DNA of 64,000 bases from Siphonodentalium dalli (GCA_032622095.1 CP136069.1:126997450-127061449), one strand, 5' to 3'; positions 11,611 through 23,343 are shown, counted from the first letter of the stretch. Program-made: numbers and translations. The notes: generated by a model from the letters alone, not told the origin.

Positions 11611-11950
11611 ACACACAGACACACATACGACGGACGCCAACCCATGGCAATAGCTCAAACTTACAAAGTAAGTTGAGCTAACAAGTAGTTAATTTGTGTT
11701 TTATAATAGAAATCTTATGTTTCAAAGCAAATATGAAGAAAAATACTGCAAATACAATAAAAAATATTTACTGAAAACATTGGACAACCCGACCCTGAAA
11801 AAAATTGGGATGTCGATGACCCCGACCCAAAATGCCAGTCGGGTTATCCCAGGGTCGCGTGGTCACACTTCCGTTTCCTCTGTATATATGCCGGTACCAA
11901 AACAAGTACTAGTGAAAGATGTTGTCCTGACATACATGTACAGGTGGACC

Positions 11951-13350
11951 GGGTAGGGTTCTCTATTCCGAAGGTTCATTATTCCGAAGGTCCGCTATTC
12001 CGAAGGTTCATTATTCCGAAGGTTCCTTATTCCAAAGGTTCGATATTCCGAAGGTTCGATATTCCGAAGGTTCGCTATTCTGGGCGTATTTAACCAGAAA
12101 TGAATCCAAATTTGCACCCCCCCCCCCCCCCCCACAAAAACCACATGAGGAATGAAAAATACTTTCGCTAGTATTCACATCTAGTACAATTATACACCCC
12201 ATTTTAATTCCCAAATTGTTCCAGATGTCGGTTATTAATAGCAAGAAGACAGTATCAGTTTATCGTTTATTATGGAAATTAGAAAACACGATGACTGCGT
12301 GACTGAAATAAACTACATGTCCGAACTGGCAATCTGTACTTGAAAGAAACATCAACATTAAAGGCCCAGGCCTTTCGAACCCCCAAATCACATATCTATA
12401 GTATATGTCATATTACACACCATTTGAAATAGGAAGCTCTCATTGTATTATCAACTTATCCGGTGTACATAATAAACTGTAAACATGTTGTTTTATGTGA
12501 GTTACCGACGTGTTTTTGTTCTTAAGTTTCATCTGGTTTTGTTGCTCAAAGTGTATTATTTTCAATGGAGGGGAATAACTATATTTTAAAGATAGAGTTA
12601 TTCCCCTTCCATTGAAAATACATTTTTAGTTTGAATTCTGTTGCGTTATGGGAGCCATAACGGGGGAATCTTTTTATGATTTCAGCTGTTTTCTATTTCT
12701 CTATGGGCAACTTCTGAGACACATTCGTTTCAAATGGTGATGAATTATAGTATTTTAATCATATTTCATGGCATAGATTGTTATTAAAACTGTATATCAA
12801 GGCGCTATAAAAAATAATAGGTGAATCGGAAGTTAAGTGGGCATTAAAGTCAATACAAAGTCACAATTGCAGTTACGTTCATCTCATATCCGTCTATTCA
12901 GCGATATTCTGCTACGCAGTATGTTATAGCCCCTCTGTTGTAATCCGCCTTTAGCTGGCGTATTCTAAATATTATTGAGATATAACGTCATACGCAATGA
13001 CATTAAATCGTATGGAAACATAGCAATTGTGTGGTCTGCTTGATGTGAATATGTATTGAGGAATAACGTGATATGTAATGACATTAAATCCCAAGGAAAC
13101 CCGCGAAAACAAACAAAATCACATTTAATGTTTTATTGTTTTAAGTTGTTTCCTTCATAAAAGGAGTCTTCGTGATAAAGAACCCTCTCAATACTTTAGA
13201 ATATAGAATTAACCTATAAAATAACAAAAACCTTCAGAATAGAGAACCTTCGGAATAGCGAACCTTCGGAATAGTGAACCTTCGGAATAGCGAACCTTCG
13301 GAATAGGGAACCTTCGAAATAGTGAACCTTCGGAATAGAGACATGTTCCC
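11951..13350. mobile_element. Foldback-like element with 16-bp minisatellite inverted ends
   Basis: The left end (about 11965-12085) is eight tandem units of ATTCCGAAGGTTCNNT. The right end (13224-13345) is seven units of the inverse, ending in a GGAATAGAG edge. The middle includes a 12551-12624 hairpin (TTTTCAATGGAGGGGAATAA with its inverse). The right half, from about 12720, also occurs at 29520-30150 and 32230-32880. Tandem-repeat inverted ends are the hallmark of Foldback-type elements. No transposase is present and no clear target duplication was found. Confidence 0.65.
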
Positions 13351-13361
13351 GGCTGACCGTG

Positions 13362-14552
13362 GTGGCTACATCACACTGACCGATAAACTATCATGAATGT
13401 CAATGATAACACTTTTATTTTGATAAAAATTTTACTATTTTGTAAAACAAAGAATTTCAAAATGTTTTAAACTACTATCTGTTTATAACTTAAACATTTT
13501 TCTGATCTGTGCAAAGGAAGGTGATAAGATTTTCATACACCACAAAGGTTATGCAACAAGCTGGAGTTACTCGCAAAAGATTCGGAACAAGTCCCTTGTA
13601 AAATCCATAAGCACCTTCGAACTTCCATACTTGTGTGATGACATCTCTAACAGTCTTGTATTGGTGATGCTGGTCTTGTAACCTTGAGCGCACAACTTGA
13701 TAAGGATAAGTAGTACTCGCAGCAAACATCTTGGATATTGCAGCAAATGATATATACTCGAATGTAGAAAGCCTTGTATCAACCGTTTTTTGTCTACGTT
13801 TATTATATCTGTTCTTCATCTCCTCGTATGCCATAAACTGCAAGGCACCATGTGAAACTCCAAAGACACCAGGAAGGAACCCCCTGTATAATCCACGCAT
13901 TCCTTCTGTTCTATATATTTTAATAAGACAATCAATTGTACCCCTGTAATGTAATTTATCAGTGACGTTGCTTGCTGCTTTGGAAGCTGTATCATATTGC
14001 AAGCAGATCCTTGTCTTTGCTACCCATAAAGGGTTTGTGAATATCAATGTGAGGATGCCTGCCTCAGAAGCAGCTGTTATATGGTGAAGTGGTCCCAGTG
14101 ATACTGTCTTGTCTCCGTCTTGCATCCAGGTCTTGATGGCATTGTAATAGAAAAAATAGAGGCCCCAAGATGCACCAGCTCCCAACACATTAGGAATTAC
14201 CCCTTGATACAACCCAGTAATTCCATTTGTCTTTGCTATAGTCCTTACAGCGTGAATGAGTCCTCGGTACTGTGGTCTCTTTGTGAAGCCATACCCTTCA
14301 TCAACTTGAAAACGTACTTTGATGAGATCCAGAGGATGTAGCACCAATGTAGAAATTACTCCACCACTCATTCCGGCCGCCAAATGTTCCCATTTTATAT
14401 GACGCAACAGGACATTTGATCGTGTAACTTGTTTCGTTTCCATGGAAAGAGAAAATTATTATCTGCTTGACAAGTTTTGAACTTCAAGTTCAAGTTCTAT
14501 GGCAGCAGTACAAGCTTTCTGAAAGTTAATCTGGCATAACTTGATTCCTTCT
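13362..14552 (-). repeat. Segmental duplication block, copy 1 (partner 46269-47442)
   Basis: Near-identical sequence extends beyond the carrier reading frame on both sides: about 130 bp of 3' flank (GTGGTGGCTACATCA... edge) and about 110 bp of 5' flank ending TTGATTCCTTCT. Beyond these points the two loci share nothing visible. Copy 1 begins right beside the 16-bp-repeat foldback element, which may have marked the break. Confidence 0.85.
13490..14443 (-). CDS. SLC25A32: Mitochondrial folate/FAD carrier, SLC25A32-like, copy 1
   Basis: A 317-residue member of the mitochondrial carrier family with three repeats and six membrane helices expected in the inner membrane. The three signatures are PLDLIK (37-42), PLWVAK (138-143) and PYQVVR (247-252). 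The PLW and PYQVVR forms, plus GASWGLYFFYYNAIK (90-104), SHGALQFMAYE (197-207) and RVTPACCITFVVYEN (291-305), point to SLC25A32, which carries folate and/or FAD into mitochondria and supports one-carbon metabolism. The ATG lies at 14441-14443 and the frame is intact without introns, unlike the vertebrate gene. AATAAA on this strand lies at 13414-13419. A second copy is at 46389-47339. At positions where the copies differ, this one keeps the family-typical residue. Substrate is inferred from family. Confidence 0.93.
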   Translation of the reverse strand: METKQVTRSNVLLRHIKWEHLAAGMSGGVISTLVLHPLDLIKVRFQVDEGYGFTKRPQYRGLIHAVRTIAKTNGITGLYQGVIPNVLGAGASWGLYFFYYNAIKTWMQDGDKTVSLGPLHHITAASEAGILTLIFTNPLWVAKTRICLQYDTASKAASNVTDKLHYRGTIDCLIKIYRTEGMRGLYRGFLPGVFGVSHGALQFMAYEEMKNRYNKRRQKTVDTRLSTFEYISFAAISKMFAASTTYPYQVVRSRLQDQHHQYKTVRDVITQVWKFEGAYGFYKGLVPNLLRVTPACCITFVVYENLITFLCTDQKNV

Positions 14553-14599
14553 TGTCTTTCAGACCATGGTAATACGGGAAGTTTAAAAGACGAAATCAG

Positions 14600-15000
14600 A
14601 TTATAACATCATGTGATTTGGAATTTTACAAATTTGACCTTCAAGTTCATGCAATTGCAATCGTGTGGTTTTGCCTGGTTTAGAACTGTAAACCTCTTTT
14701 TTTATTATTATTATAAGCCCCAGATTCAGTAAAATTTGAGTAGCCTGGTTGCCTATATAACAGGGTTTTATATTTTTACAACTTGAACCATTTTAAGGTA
14801 TACGATCTGGTCTGAAACAACAAAATGAACTACTTTCAGTTTATAAACACGGAAGCCGATGAATTGAATTTATGAAATGTCTTCAAAACGAAACGAAATA
14901 AAAGTCAGGAATATGTATAATTATAGCACTCGCTCTCCCACAGCAAAGCCGCGGGAGCGAAGCGACATAATTATGGTATACCTACCTTACTCATATGTAT
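14600..15000. other. Intergenic region upstream of carrier copy 1
   Basis: AT-rich, with a short TTATTATTATTAT tract near 14703 and a small GC-rich patch at 14930-14965. No gene or clear promoter element was identified. Confidence 0.4.
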
Positions 15001-15150
15001 AAGAAAACCAGAAATGGTACCGCCCTCAAGATCGTATTTTTTATTATATGGGCATATCATTATATAATATAAAATATATTGGTTTCATGAATGCACCACT
15101 TCAGATTTCAGTCAAAATAACTTATCCTTCAAATTATTACAAGGTCAAGG
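15001..15150 (+). repeat. Dispersed repeat T, copy 1
   Basis: It starts AAGAAAACCAGAAATGGTAC and continues through CGCCCTCAAGATCGTATT to CCTTCAAATTATTAC. It is related to the copies beginning at 28661 and 31366 and to inverted copies ending at 43435 and 54218. The start edge is the same at all loci. It runs directly into the hairpin repeat at 15150-15255. Confidence 0.65.
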
Positions 15151-15255
15151 TAAATATTGTTAGGACAATGTATTCTCATATATATGCAAGACTCGCATAT
15201 ATAAGAGAATACATTGGCAGAGGGTTTTTGCAAATTTTCTGGAAGCTCCAGTCAT
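15150..15255 (-). repeat. Hairpin repeat of the CCAATGCATTCTCTTATATATG family
   Basis: A short-looped hairpin: ACAATGTATTCTCATATATA pairs with TATATAAGAGAATACATTGG. The flanks AAGGTCAAGGTAAATATTGT and AGGGTTTTTGCAAATTTTC match the reverse of 6671-6790, so both are copies of one larger repeat. Confidence 0.65.
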
Positions 15256-16360
15256 GGATCGAAGGGTTAAGCATGCAACATCATGGAAATATTTCTCTAT
15301 TGTAGTACAAATGAAAAAAAATCCATTTAAAAAAAATGTGTTTAGGTCAGCTATTAATGGAATCACAACTGGACATTCGGGAACAAAAGGCTGTGCCCTC
15401 TTCGGGGGCTCGACCTTCTAGTTCCTGAATGTCAGGTCACTCGTCCAATAACCCTGACATAATAACATCACTGACATAAATATTAATGTGATATAAAACA
15501 ACCAACCTCTGCATGAACTCCAAGGTAGCAGCCAATGAATTCTGGATATAGCAGGTTCAGTACAAAAATAGCTAGAAAACATCATAACCATTGCCCTTTC
15601 CAATGAATCCAGCAATGGGGACAACCCGGGACATCAAGCTTTTCTCAATCAGCAGAAAATATTTGCATGGAGAACTATCATTTTATGATGATTCTATAGT
15701 GTCCACATGAACTCATCAATGAAGTAGTATATTGTACAAAATAAATACAGAGGAATTTTTTCACTCATTTTGTTCGTATTCTTTGAAACTATTAAACACT
15801 TGTGCAGGGACATTACTGTTATGCGAAAATTATTGAAAAAATACTAGAAAATCCAGTCATGGTGAATCAAAACACAAATGATGTCTGAATAACATAATCA
15901 CGAATAAAATGTATACATGCATCAATCAGATTATATACACACAAACAAGTCTTGAAAAATTGTCACATTATTTTTCACTTTTATGATCAATGTGGAGAAA
16001 AGTTAACAGTAAAAACATATATTTTTTGTACCATTAAAATAACCAATTGTTATTACAAAATTGATTGTCATATTCATAAGGCTATTTTTCAGTTTGATAT
16101 GATATATATGTATTACATTTATATAGGTAACTGGCTGAGAAAATATATCAAACTATTTTGTCAATATTTTAAAGAGCTGAAAAAAAGATGATTATACATG
16201 TATAGAGTATTCATACAAAACTTTAACTTGCCTCAAACATTTTAAACATGGTTTTATAGCCATCTCCCATGTACGTCATTACCAGTGGTGTAACTGCAAA
16301 TTACATAGCAGATCGATTTCCAGAACTTTGTATGGCGTCTTCCATCTCCTCCAAACGCAC
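15256..16360. other. Gene-free stretch
   Basis: AT-rich sequence with runs of A and T and short frames lacking any coding character. No repeat family, RNA gene or splice-bounded exon could be supported. Confidence 0.4.
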
Positions 16361-17406
16361 ACTGTCCAATCGGCTCGCGGAATACCAGTGTGAACGGCGG
16401 AATACCAGTGGTGTACAGGAGAATACCAGTGTTTTTAAGCGATATGATGGTACCATAATTAGAACTGGACGGCTAAATAACATGACAAAAGACAATGGAA
16501 AGGTATGATCGATCCATTTTACATATACCCAGTGGAGAGGTCACCTGGTGATGTTCAGTTCGACTCTGGGCGATCTGGCCTTCGTTTAAAGCAGAAAAAT
16601 AGGGTCTACAAACTCGTAGGGTGGAGGTAAAATTTTGCCCTAATCGGTATTCTAGTGCGTTTTGTTTGATTCCTGAGCATAACTTGCGGAATTTTTTATA
16701 AAATTCCTACAGCGGAATCTATTGGCAAAACGTGCACATCGAAATCACTGGCGTGTATTAGTTGGAAATACACGAAAATAAATCGAAACGAGGGGCGGTG
16801 ATCACAGAAAATGGCACGGCGAACTACCAGTGCATGCCAACGAGGGCTACCAGTGCCAAATTTTCTTTATATGGTAAGTTATATCGGGTATATGTCGGGG
16901 GATGTTTTAGATTCGGTTTAAGCTATAGGAATGTCTCATCCCCTCATCAAATTTGGGCACAATCGATCTAGAATGGTACATGTGTGGGTCTCTTGATATG
17001 AAAGTTCGAAATTTTAAGTACGGCGATACTCAACATTGGTGGAACATAAAGTAACAATTTAGTTGACAAGAGTTTAAATTTCCCTTTATTCGGTATTGGC
17101 ACTGAGTTAGTTCCATATCAATTGGATTCAAACAGTTAGTTTAAACTAATGTTTAACATTTGCAAATAAGTCTATCATTAAATATGGAAGACGTTCTAAT
17201 TCTAATGGAATGATATTTCTAATTATCCCAGAAAATGTTGCATACCGGTATATGGGGTAGACTTGTTCCCAAAATTTAGAAAAGTAATTGATATTATGGG
17301 GCATGCATATCTTTGCCTATATGTTGAGTTCTTCGTCGATTTTAAGGCGTTGCCGTATGTATATGCATGCATGGATCTGTGTGTGTCATTATTTGATTAT
17401 TGGATG

Positions 17407-17431
17407 TATATATATATATATATATATATAT
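17407..17431. repeat. (TA)n microsatellite
   Basis: About 12 uninterrupted TA units, within the 4.4 kb long-inverted-repeat element. Confidence 0.9.
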
Positions 17432-17609
17432 CGATGGATGGACTGGTGTCAAATAAATTAATTGTTGAATGCATGGATATGATGTTTCTGAGCTGGAGTG
17501 ATGGGAGAATGAGTTGGATAGCTGTGCTGATAAATCAGTGAGTGATTGGCGAGTCGATGGTTGGCTGGATTATTTTTGGTTGATCGTTGCGTGGTGATTG
17601 GGACGTATG

Positions 17610-18839
17610 CAGGGATGTGGCTAGAGGGTCTCCGCTGGGGGGTGTCCACCTTGGGAATTTCCAACTGCACCCCCCCCCCCTTGAGTTGGAATCACACCAA
17701 CACAACTTTTTGCATAATTCCATTTGCACCCCCCCCCCCCTTGAATCGGAATCACACCAACACAACTTTTTGCATAATTCCATTTGCACCCGCCTTGAGT
17801 CAGAATCGCACCAACACAACTTTTTTGCATAATTCCATTTGCACCCCCCCCCCCTTGTACCTCATGCTCAGGCCTAATTTCCTATATATTCATAAGCCAT
17901 GCTTCTATTTTCCCAGTATGAGAACATAAGATATTTTAACCTGAAAATTGCCCCCAAAAAAACAACTAGTGATCTAATTCCAGACAAATGCACACAGCTA
18001 CCGACAACAGACCACGAAACACCGGGCCGACCATGGTTGTTTGGCCCGGTGTGAGAAACTTTTTAAAACTATACAAGAAAATCACAAATCCTAGCATCTA
18101 GACTGGCCTCAACTGAAGCTTTCCTTGTGTTGGAATTTCAAACCTCATGCTCCCCCTCAGGTTGGAAAATTCTTCAACTGATGACCATTTATGTCTACAA
18201 GTTTGACCAAATGTAGTAAAATATTGTTTTGCTAAACTAATTAGCAGTTTTGTATTGGCCATGTGGATGGGGCAATGACACACCGGGCCGACCATGGTTC
18301 GGCCCGGTGTGCGAAAATTTTGAAATCTGAACAAGAAAATCGCAAAATCCTAACATCTAGACTAGCCTCAAGCCTTCCTACTGTTGGAAATTTCAAACCC
18401 TACACCCCCACTTAGGTTGGAAAATTTCCAACTGATGACAATTCCTATGACAATGTTGACCAATTGTATGACAATATTGTTTTCTTAAATTAACTAGAAG
18501 TTTTTGACTGGCCACGGGGGAGGGACCAGGACACAAGCTTTCCAAGTGTTGGAAATTTCCAACCTGTCACCCCCCTAAGGTTGGAAAATTTCCAACTGAT
18601 GACCATTTCTGTCAAACATTTTGACCAAAAATAGGAACATATGCAAATATTGGTCGAAAAACAATAAATTCCCCCAATAAATTGTTTTATAATCAAACTA
18701 CAAGAACATTTTCAACCTATTGTTGGTGTGAAATTTCGTTGTGGCAGGTATGAAATTTCCAACTATTGAAAATATAGCTCTCTGCTGGGGGGGGGGGGGG
18801 GTGAGACACCCCCCACACCCCCCTCTAGCCACATCCCTG
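17610..18839 (+). mobile_element. Non-autonomous hAT element, CAGGGATGTGG family, copy 1
   Basis: The inverted ends CAGGGATGTGGCTAGAGGG and CCCTCTAGCCACATCCCTG are bounded by an exact 8-bp duplication GACGTATG (17602-17609 and 18840-18847). Inside are three units of about 60-65 bp around TGCATAATTCCATTTGCACC with C-runs, and GTTGGAAATTTC-type repeats further right. Reading frames over the C-runs are artefacts. The sister copy at 43526-44599 shares this architecture. Confidence 0.9.
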
Positions 18840-18962
18840 GACGTATGTTGTGGATACGTGTACAAATAGATTGATATATTTTATGACTGAGTGTGGATAT
18901 GGATAAATCTAGGGGTTTATTTTATGCATATCTAATTTTCTCTTTATTTTTCTGTTTTCAGA

Positions 18963-19241
18963 AAAGGAAAGCGTGGCAATCAATGTGACAAGAGGAAAAG
19001 AAGAAAATTTGAAGAAAAAAAACGTGACAGCGGAAACGGACACGATAGTGAAAATGCGGAGCCAGATGTGACTGGACCAGTAACACCGGGGTCACAGTCA
19101 GGTGTGCTCAGCAAGCAACTTTCATGGGCGCCCTTTAAGAGAGCGATCTATAACCGCGGGATCATCCCAGCAAGGAGAGTGGTTTTTCAACAAGGAGGCA
19201 CGATGGATATTCAATACCAGCTAAAGCAACAACCGCCTTAA
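18963..19241 (+). CDS. Open exon-like segment with basic nuclear-localisation-type cluster; unknown protein fragment
   Basis: No ATG opens this frame. It follows a good splice acceptor (T-rich tract then TTTTCAG ending at 18961) and stays open for 92 codons to TAA at 19239-19241. It begins with a basic cluster (KRKRRKFEEKKR), then an acidic/polar part, then a less charged tail containing SWAPFKRAIYNRG. This composition is typical of the C-terminal exon of a transposon-borne protein, but I do not recognise the family. The exon sits inside the 4.4 kb long-inverted-repeat element and could be the remnant of its own gene. Upstream exons were not found; the hAT element just upstream may have displaced them. 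Confidence 0.35.
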   Translation, partial: KGKRGNQCDKRKRRKFEEKKRDSGNGHDSENAEPDVTGPVTPGSQSGVLSKQLSWAPFKRAIYNRGIIPARRVVFQQGGTMDIQYQLKQQPP

Positions 19242-20861
19242 AAGGAACTGGATACTTGAAAGACATAAAAACTTTTTTCGATCTGATTGCTAAAGGAAAA
19301 TTCCCGATGGAGAACATTTCATTCCGTGTATTTATCGAGACAGTTCGGTTGTTTTCCCTAAATTCAACCACGCAAATGAGATAATCCGCGGAGACAACGG
19401 CATTCTGGAAAACAGGATACAGGCTTTTTGGAGAACAAATCAACTTGCTTATAAACAATATAAACATATAAACAAGGCAGCATAACTGATAGATGTCGCA
19501 ACCAATCACCACGGATTATATTTAAAGCAATTGATTTATTCGCCACTCACCATTAGGCCAAACAGATTTTGGCATTTTATAATGTAATTGTTCAGCTACT
19601 GTACAAATTCGGAAAATTGCATTTAAAGTGATATGAAACACTCCGGTAGGGTGATCAAATAGAAATGGAGAACAATCTTGTTCAAAGTAGTTATGTTTAC
19701 AAATATTATATGTATATTGACAACACATATCGTCATTCTTATATATTAATTAAATGCAGTGACTGTCGACGACGAAATCATTTTCGTTAGTTTATCGCCG
19801 ATAGATGCGTCCCGAATCGAGTAGTAAATATTTACAATTTAGCGTAGTTCTGACAATGTTTTCTATGGAGCGGTACGGTTGATTTGCTTGAAGTTTCGGT
19901 TATGTTAGAACTTAGTAGAATGCTACATCCCTCCAGTTGGCATAGCACATTAATGCTAACTTATCAGTTTCCCGCACCCGAATAAGTACACAATATGTCT
20001 TTAAACTGACGTATCCCAATAGTTTTAAGAACAATTCTACAAAAATGCCATATTCTGACCTGGACATCATGAAATTTGTTCTATATTTTACACTAACTTT
20101 GAGTATCGACGTATATAGTTGAAGTTTCGTACTTTCCTATTATAGATCCACATATTTACCCTTCTAGCTCAACTTTGTCGTTAGTTTGGGAATGGTGAGG
20201 CATTTCGGGTGCCCGGTGCTCTGTATGAAGCGTTTATCGACATATACCCGATATAACTTACCATATAAAGAAAATTTGGCACTGGTAGCCCTCGTTGGCA
20301 TGCACTGGTAGTTCGCCGTGCCATTTTCTGTGATCACCGTCCATCGTTTCGATTTATTTTCGTGTATTTAAAACTAATACACGCCAGTGATTTCGATGTG
20401 CACGTTTTTCCAATATATTCCGCTGTAGGAATTTTATAAAAAATTCCGCAAGTTATGCCCAGGAATTAAACAAAACGCACTAGAATACCGATTAGGGCAA
20501 AATTTGATCTCCACCCTACGAGTTTGTAGACCCTATTTTTCTGCTTTAAACAAAGGCCAGATCGACAAGAGTCGAACTGAACATCACCAGGTGACCTCTC
20601 CACTGGGTAAATGTAAAATGGATCGCTCATAACTTTCCTTTGTCTTTTGTCATGTTATTTAGCCGTCCAGTTCTAATTATGGTACCATCATATCGCTTAA
20701 AAACACTGGCATTCTCCTGTACAACACTGGTATTCCGCCGTTCACACTGGTATTCCGCGAGCCGATTGGACAGTTTGAAACGACGACACACTTTTTGTTT
20801 ATCCTTTCATCATATGTAAGACACTGCATGCTTGTTTTCCACGGTTCTGCATATGCATGGT

Positions 20862-23038
20862 CACAGGGGCCTGTAACGCGCTCCGATGTCCGCCCCCTTT
20901 TGCGCTGCCCATATACGCCGGCTCTATATACGCGCCTGCTTCACGTACGTTAATGGTGGTATTATAGAGACAAGGGGAACTGTAGATATTAACCTTTTTA
21001 CCATCGCTCGGCAATCGGACAAATTTAGCCCATTCCCCCAGTAATGCTAACGATATAGCCACGGATGTATCGGCGAAGAATTCATCTTTCAATCAATACC
21101 ACAAACTCCCATCAGAACCATTCATATACATAGCATTTGATAATTTTTTAACCACCGAATATTGTCTCCGGAGAGCGTAAATTTCCAGTTTGATCCGTCT
21201 CAAAAAACAATGGACGATATGTTCCTCTAAATTCACACCCGCACGACTTACTATAATTAAAAATCGGTCAAACGATCAACTAAACATCTAGCGCTCAGGG
21301 ATTTCTTGTCGGCTAATAATTTATTTACTCATACAAATCAACACATCGTCAGTAAACAATTTCTATACAGTAGAAATCTGTCGATAATTCCAACTTAAAA
21401 AAAAAATTTGTTTACGATTCACGCAGCTCCTCATTTTAATATTCATTACGACCTGACCTTTCCATGACTGCCATAGTAGAAACAGCCATTCACCGCTCTG
21501 TGTTAGAATCGAGGTCAGGTCGTAATGAACAGGAGCTGCGTGGATCGCGGACGGCGGACGGGCGGGCGGCGTGTTTTGCTTATAACTCAACCATTTATTG
21601 ACGGATTAAAAAAAAATTTGGTGTGTGAGTACATATCCATGCACGTAAGCTGCAGACAAATCGGGTTCGTCCGCACATTTATTACAGAGTTATGCCCCTT
21701 TGCCACTTTTCACTGATTTTAGGCTCGTTAGCGCAACAACTTCAACAAACGTTATCTGATTCGATTGAAATTTGGGATATAGGTGTCTCCCAAGAATATC
21801 TCGGATGAGTTCGAAAACCGGCCTGGTCCGATAAAATTTGATAGAGTTATGGCCCTTAATTAGTCATTTTTCACGAATTTTGAGCTCGTTAGCGCGATAA
21901 CTTCAACAAACGTTATCCGATTTGATTGAAATTTGGTATATAGGTGTCTCCCAAGAATATCTCGGATGAGTTCGAAAACCGGCCTGGTCCGATACAATTT
22001 GATAGAGTTATGGCCCTTAATTAGTCATTTTTCACGAATTTTCAGCTCGTTAGCGCGATAAATTCAACAAACGTTATCCGATTTGATTGAAATTTGGTAT
22101 ATAGGTGTCTCCCAAGAATATCTCGGATGAGTTCGAAAACCGGCCTGGTCCGATACAATTTGATAGAGTTATGGCCCTTAATTAGTCATTTTTCACGAAT
22201 TTTCAGCTCGTTAGCGCGATAACTTCAACAAACGTTATCCAATTTAATTGAAATTTGGTATATATGTGTCTACCAAGAATATCTCGGACGAGTTCGAAAA
22301 CCGGCCTGGTCCGATAAAATTTGATAGAGTTATGGCCCTTAATTAGTCATTTTTCGTGAATTTTCAGCTCGTTAGCGCGATAACTTCAACAAACGTCCTC
22401 CGATTTGTTTAAAATTTGGAATAGACGTACTTGCCAAGAATATTTCGGACGAGTTCGAAAACCAGCCTGGGCCGATAAAATTTGATAGAGTTATGGCCCT
22501 TAATTAGTCATTTTTCGATTTTACCTATTAATTAGTCTACCGATACTGATGCACACCAATTGTCAGTAGCCACCGGCGGTAAGCCACCGAAAACGAGACA
22601 CAGCATCTCTGATGCCACCTCTTGTTAATTATAGTAAGCCGTGCGGGTGTGAATTTAGAGGAACATATATATATCGTCCATTGTTTTTTGAGACGGATCA
22701 AACTGGAAATTTACGCTCTCCGCTGCTCTCCGGAGACAATATTCGGTGGTTAAAAAATTATCAAATGCTATGTATATGAATGGTTCTGATGGGAGTTTGT
22801 GGTATTGATTGAAAGATGAATTCTTCGCCGATACATCCGTGGCTATATCGTTAGCATTACTGGGGTGAATGGGCTAAATTTGTCCGATTGCCGAGCGATG
22901 GTAAAAAGGTGAATATCTACAGTTCCCCTTGTCTCTATGATACTACCATTAACGTGAAGCAGGCGCGTATATAGAGGCGGTGTATATGGGCAGCGCAAAA
23001 GGGGGCGCGGACAGCGGAGCGCGTTACAGGCCCCTGTG
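20862..23038. mobile_element. 2.2 kb element with ~400-bp inverted repeats around a tandem array
   Basis: The ends CACAGGGGCCTGTAACGCGC and its inverse (23019-23038) begin arms at 20862-21260 and 22625-23038 that pair closely throughout. The CAGGGG-type end is hAT-like, but the flanking bases do not form a clean 8-bp duplication. A second, shorter inverted pair lies inside (ACGCAGCTCC with GGAGCTGCGT, both beside CATTACGACCTGACC or its inverse, 21422-21540), followed by the 161-bp array. No gene was recognised. Confidence 0.7.
21590..22520 (+). repeat. Tandem array, period 161 bp, about five units
   Basis: The word GCTCGTTAGCGC recurs at 21723, 21884, 22045, 22206 and 22367, exactly 161 bp apart each time. 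The central units are almost identical (GTTCGAAAACCGGCCTGGTC, AGAGTTATGGCCCTTAATTA) and the outer ones diverge. The array lies between the arms of the 20862-23038 element. Confidence 0.92.
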
Positions 23039-23058
23039 ATATGGTCTAATATGGAGTC

Positions 23059-23198
23059 CTATTCGAACAGCAGCGGCCATTTACTTTTCACATCAGCTAT
23101 AGAATGTTCTTTGTTGTTTATAAATAGCCGCTGACTCAGGGGGAGTCGTGAAAAAAATTCCGACACAAGGCCGGGGGTTGGTGGGTTGGTCGCAGCTC
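23059..23198 (-). CDS. Possible terminal exon fragment, unknown protein (WP-L-F motif)
   Basis: On the minus strand a good acceptor (GTGTTTTCAG) is followed by an open frame of about 46 codons ending at 23059. Its end reads HSIADVKSKWPLLFE. A motif of type V..KWP.LF occurs, from memory, in SAMD3-like and transposon-associated uncharacterised animal proteins, so this may be a broken exon of such a gene. The frame stops 21 bp from the edge of the 20862-23038 element, so an insertion may have cut the gene. A GTAAGT donor lies 72 bp upstream of the acceptor. Evidence is thin. Confidence 0.28.
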
Positions 23199-23343
23199 CT
23201 GAAAACACGTTTTTTCCGGTGTTTTCTGTTGCTTGCAATTTTTTTCCTTTTGCCCTTTTTGACCTACTTACAAGCTGTTTAGCTTTATATAATGATTGTT
23301 TTGATGTGTTATGATCTAAATAACACCTGTAGTGTACACACAA

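Larger units (their letters stand above)
16361..20774. mobile_element. 4.4 kb element with long (~560-700 bp) inverted repeats
   Basis: The left end ACTGTCCAATCGGCTCGCGG is mirrored at 20755-20774. The arms pair closely to about 16905 / 20230 and in diverged form to about 17060 / 20080. The arms contain several short repeats of GGAATACCAGTG and the block ATGGCACGGCGAACTACCAG. The interior holds a hAT element (17610-18839), a (TA)n run (17407-17431) and a lysine/arginine-rich open exon (18963-19241). A related fragment lies at 7563-7965. No transposase motif was recognised and no target duplication was found. The long arms suggest a DNA transposon whose class I cannot name. Confidence 0.7.

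Noticed and set aside
11965-13345. CRISPR-like array of 16-bp repeats
   Set aside because: Units are directly adjacent with no spacers, and the genome is animal. It is a minisatellite.
17546-17929. Overlapping open frames on both strands over the C-rich part of the hAT element
   Set aside because: They translate homopolymers and ~60-bp repeat units in several frames at once and match the same artefact at 43531-43812. They are repeat shadows.
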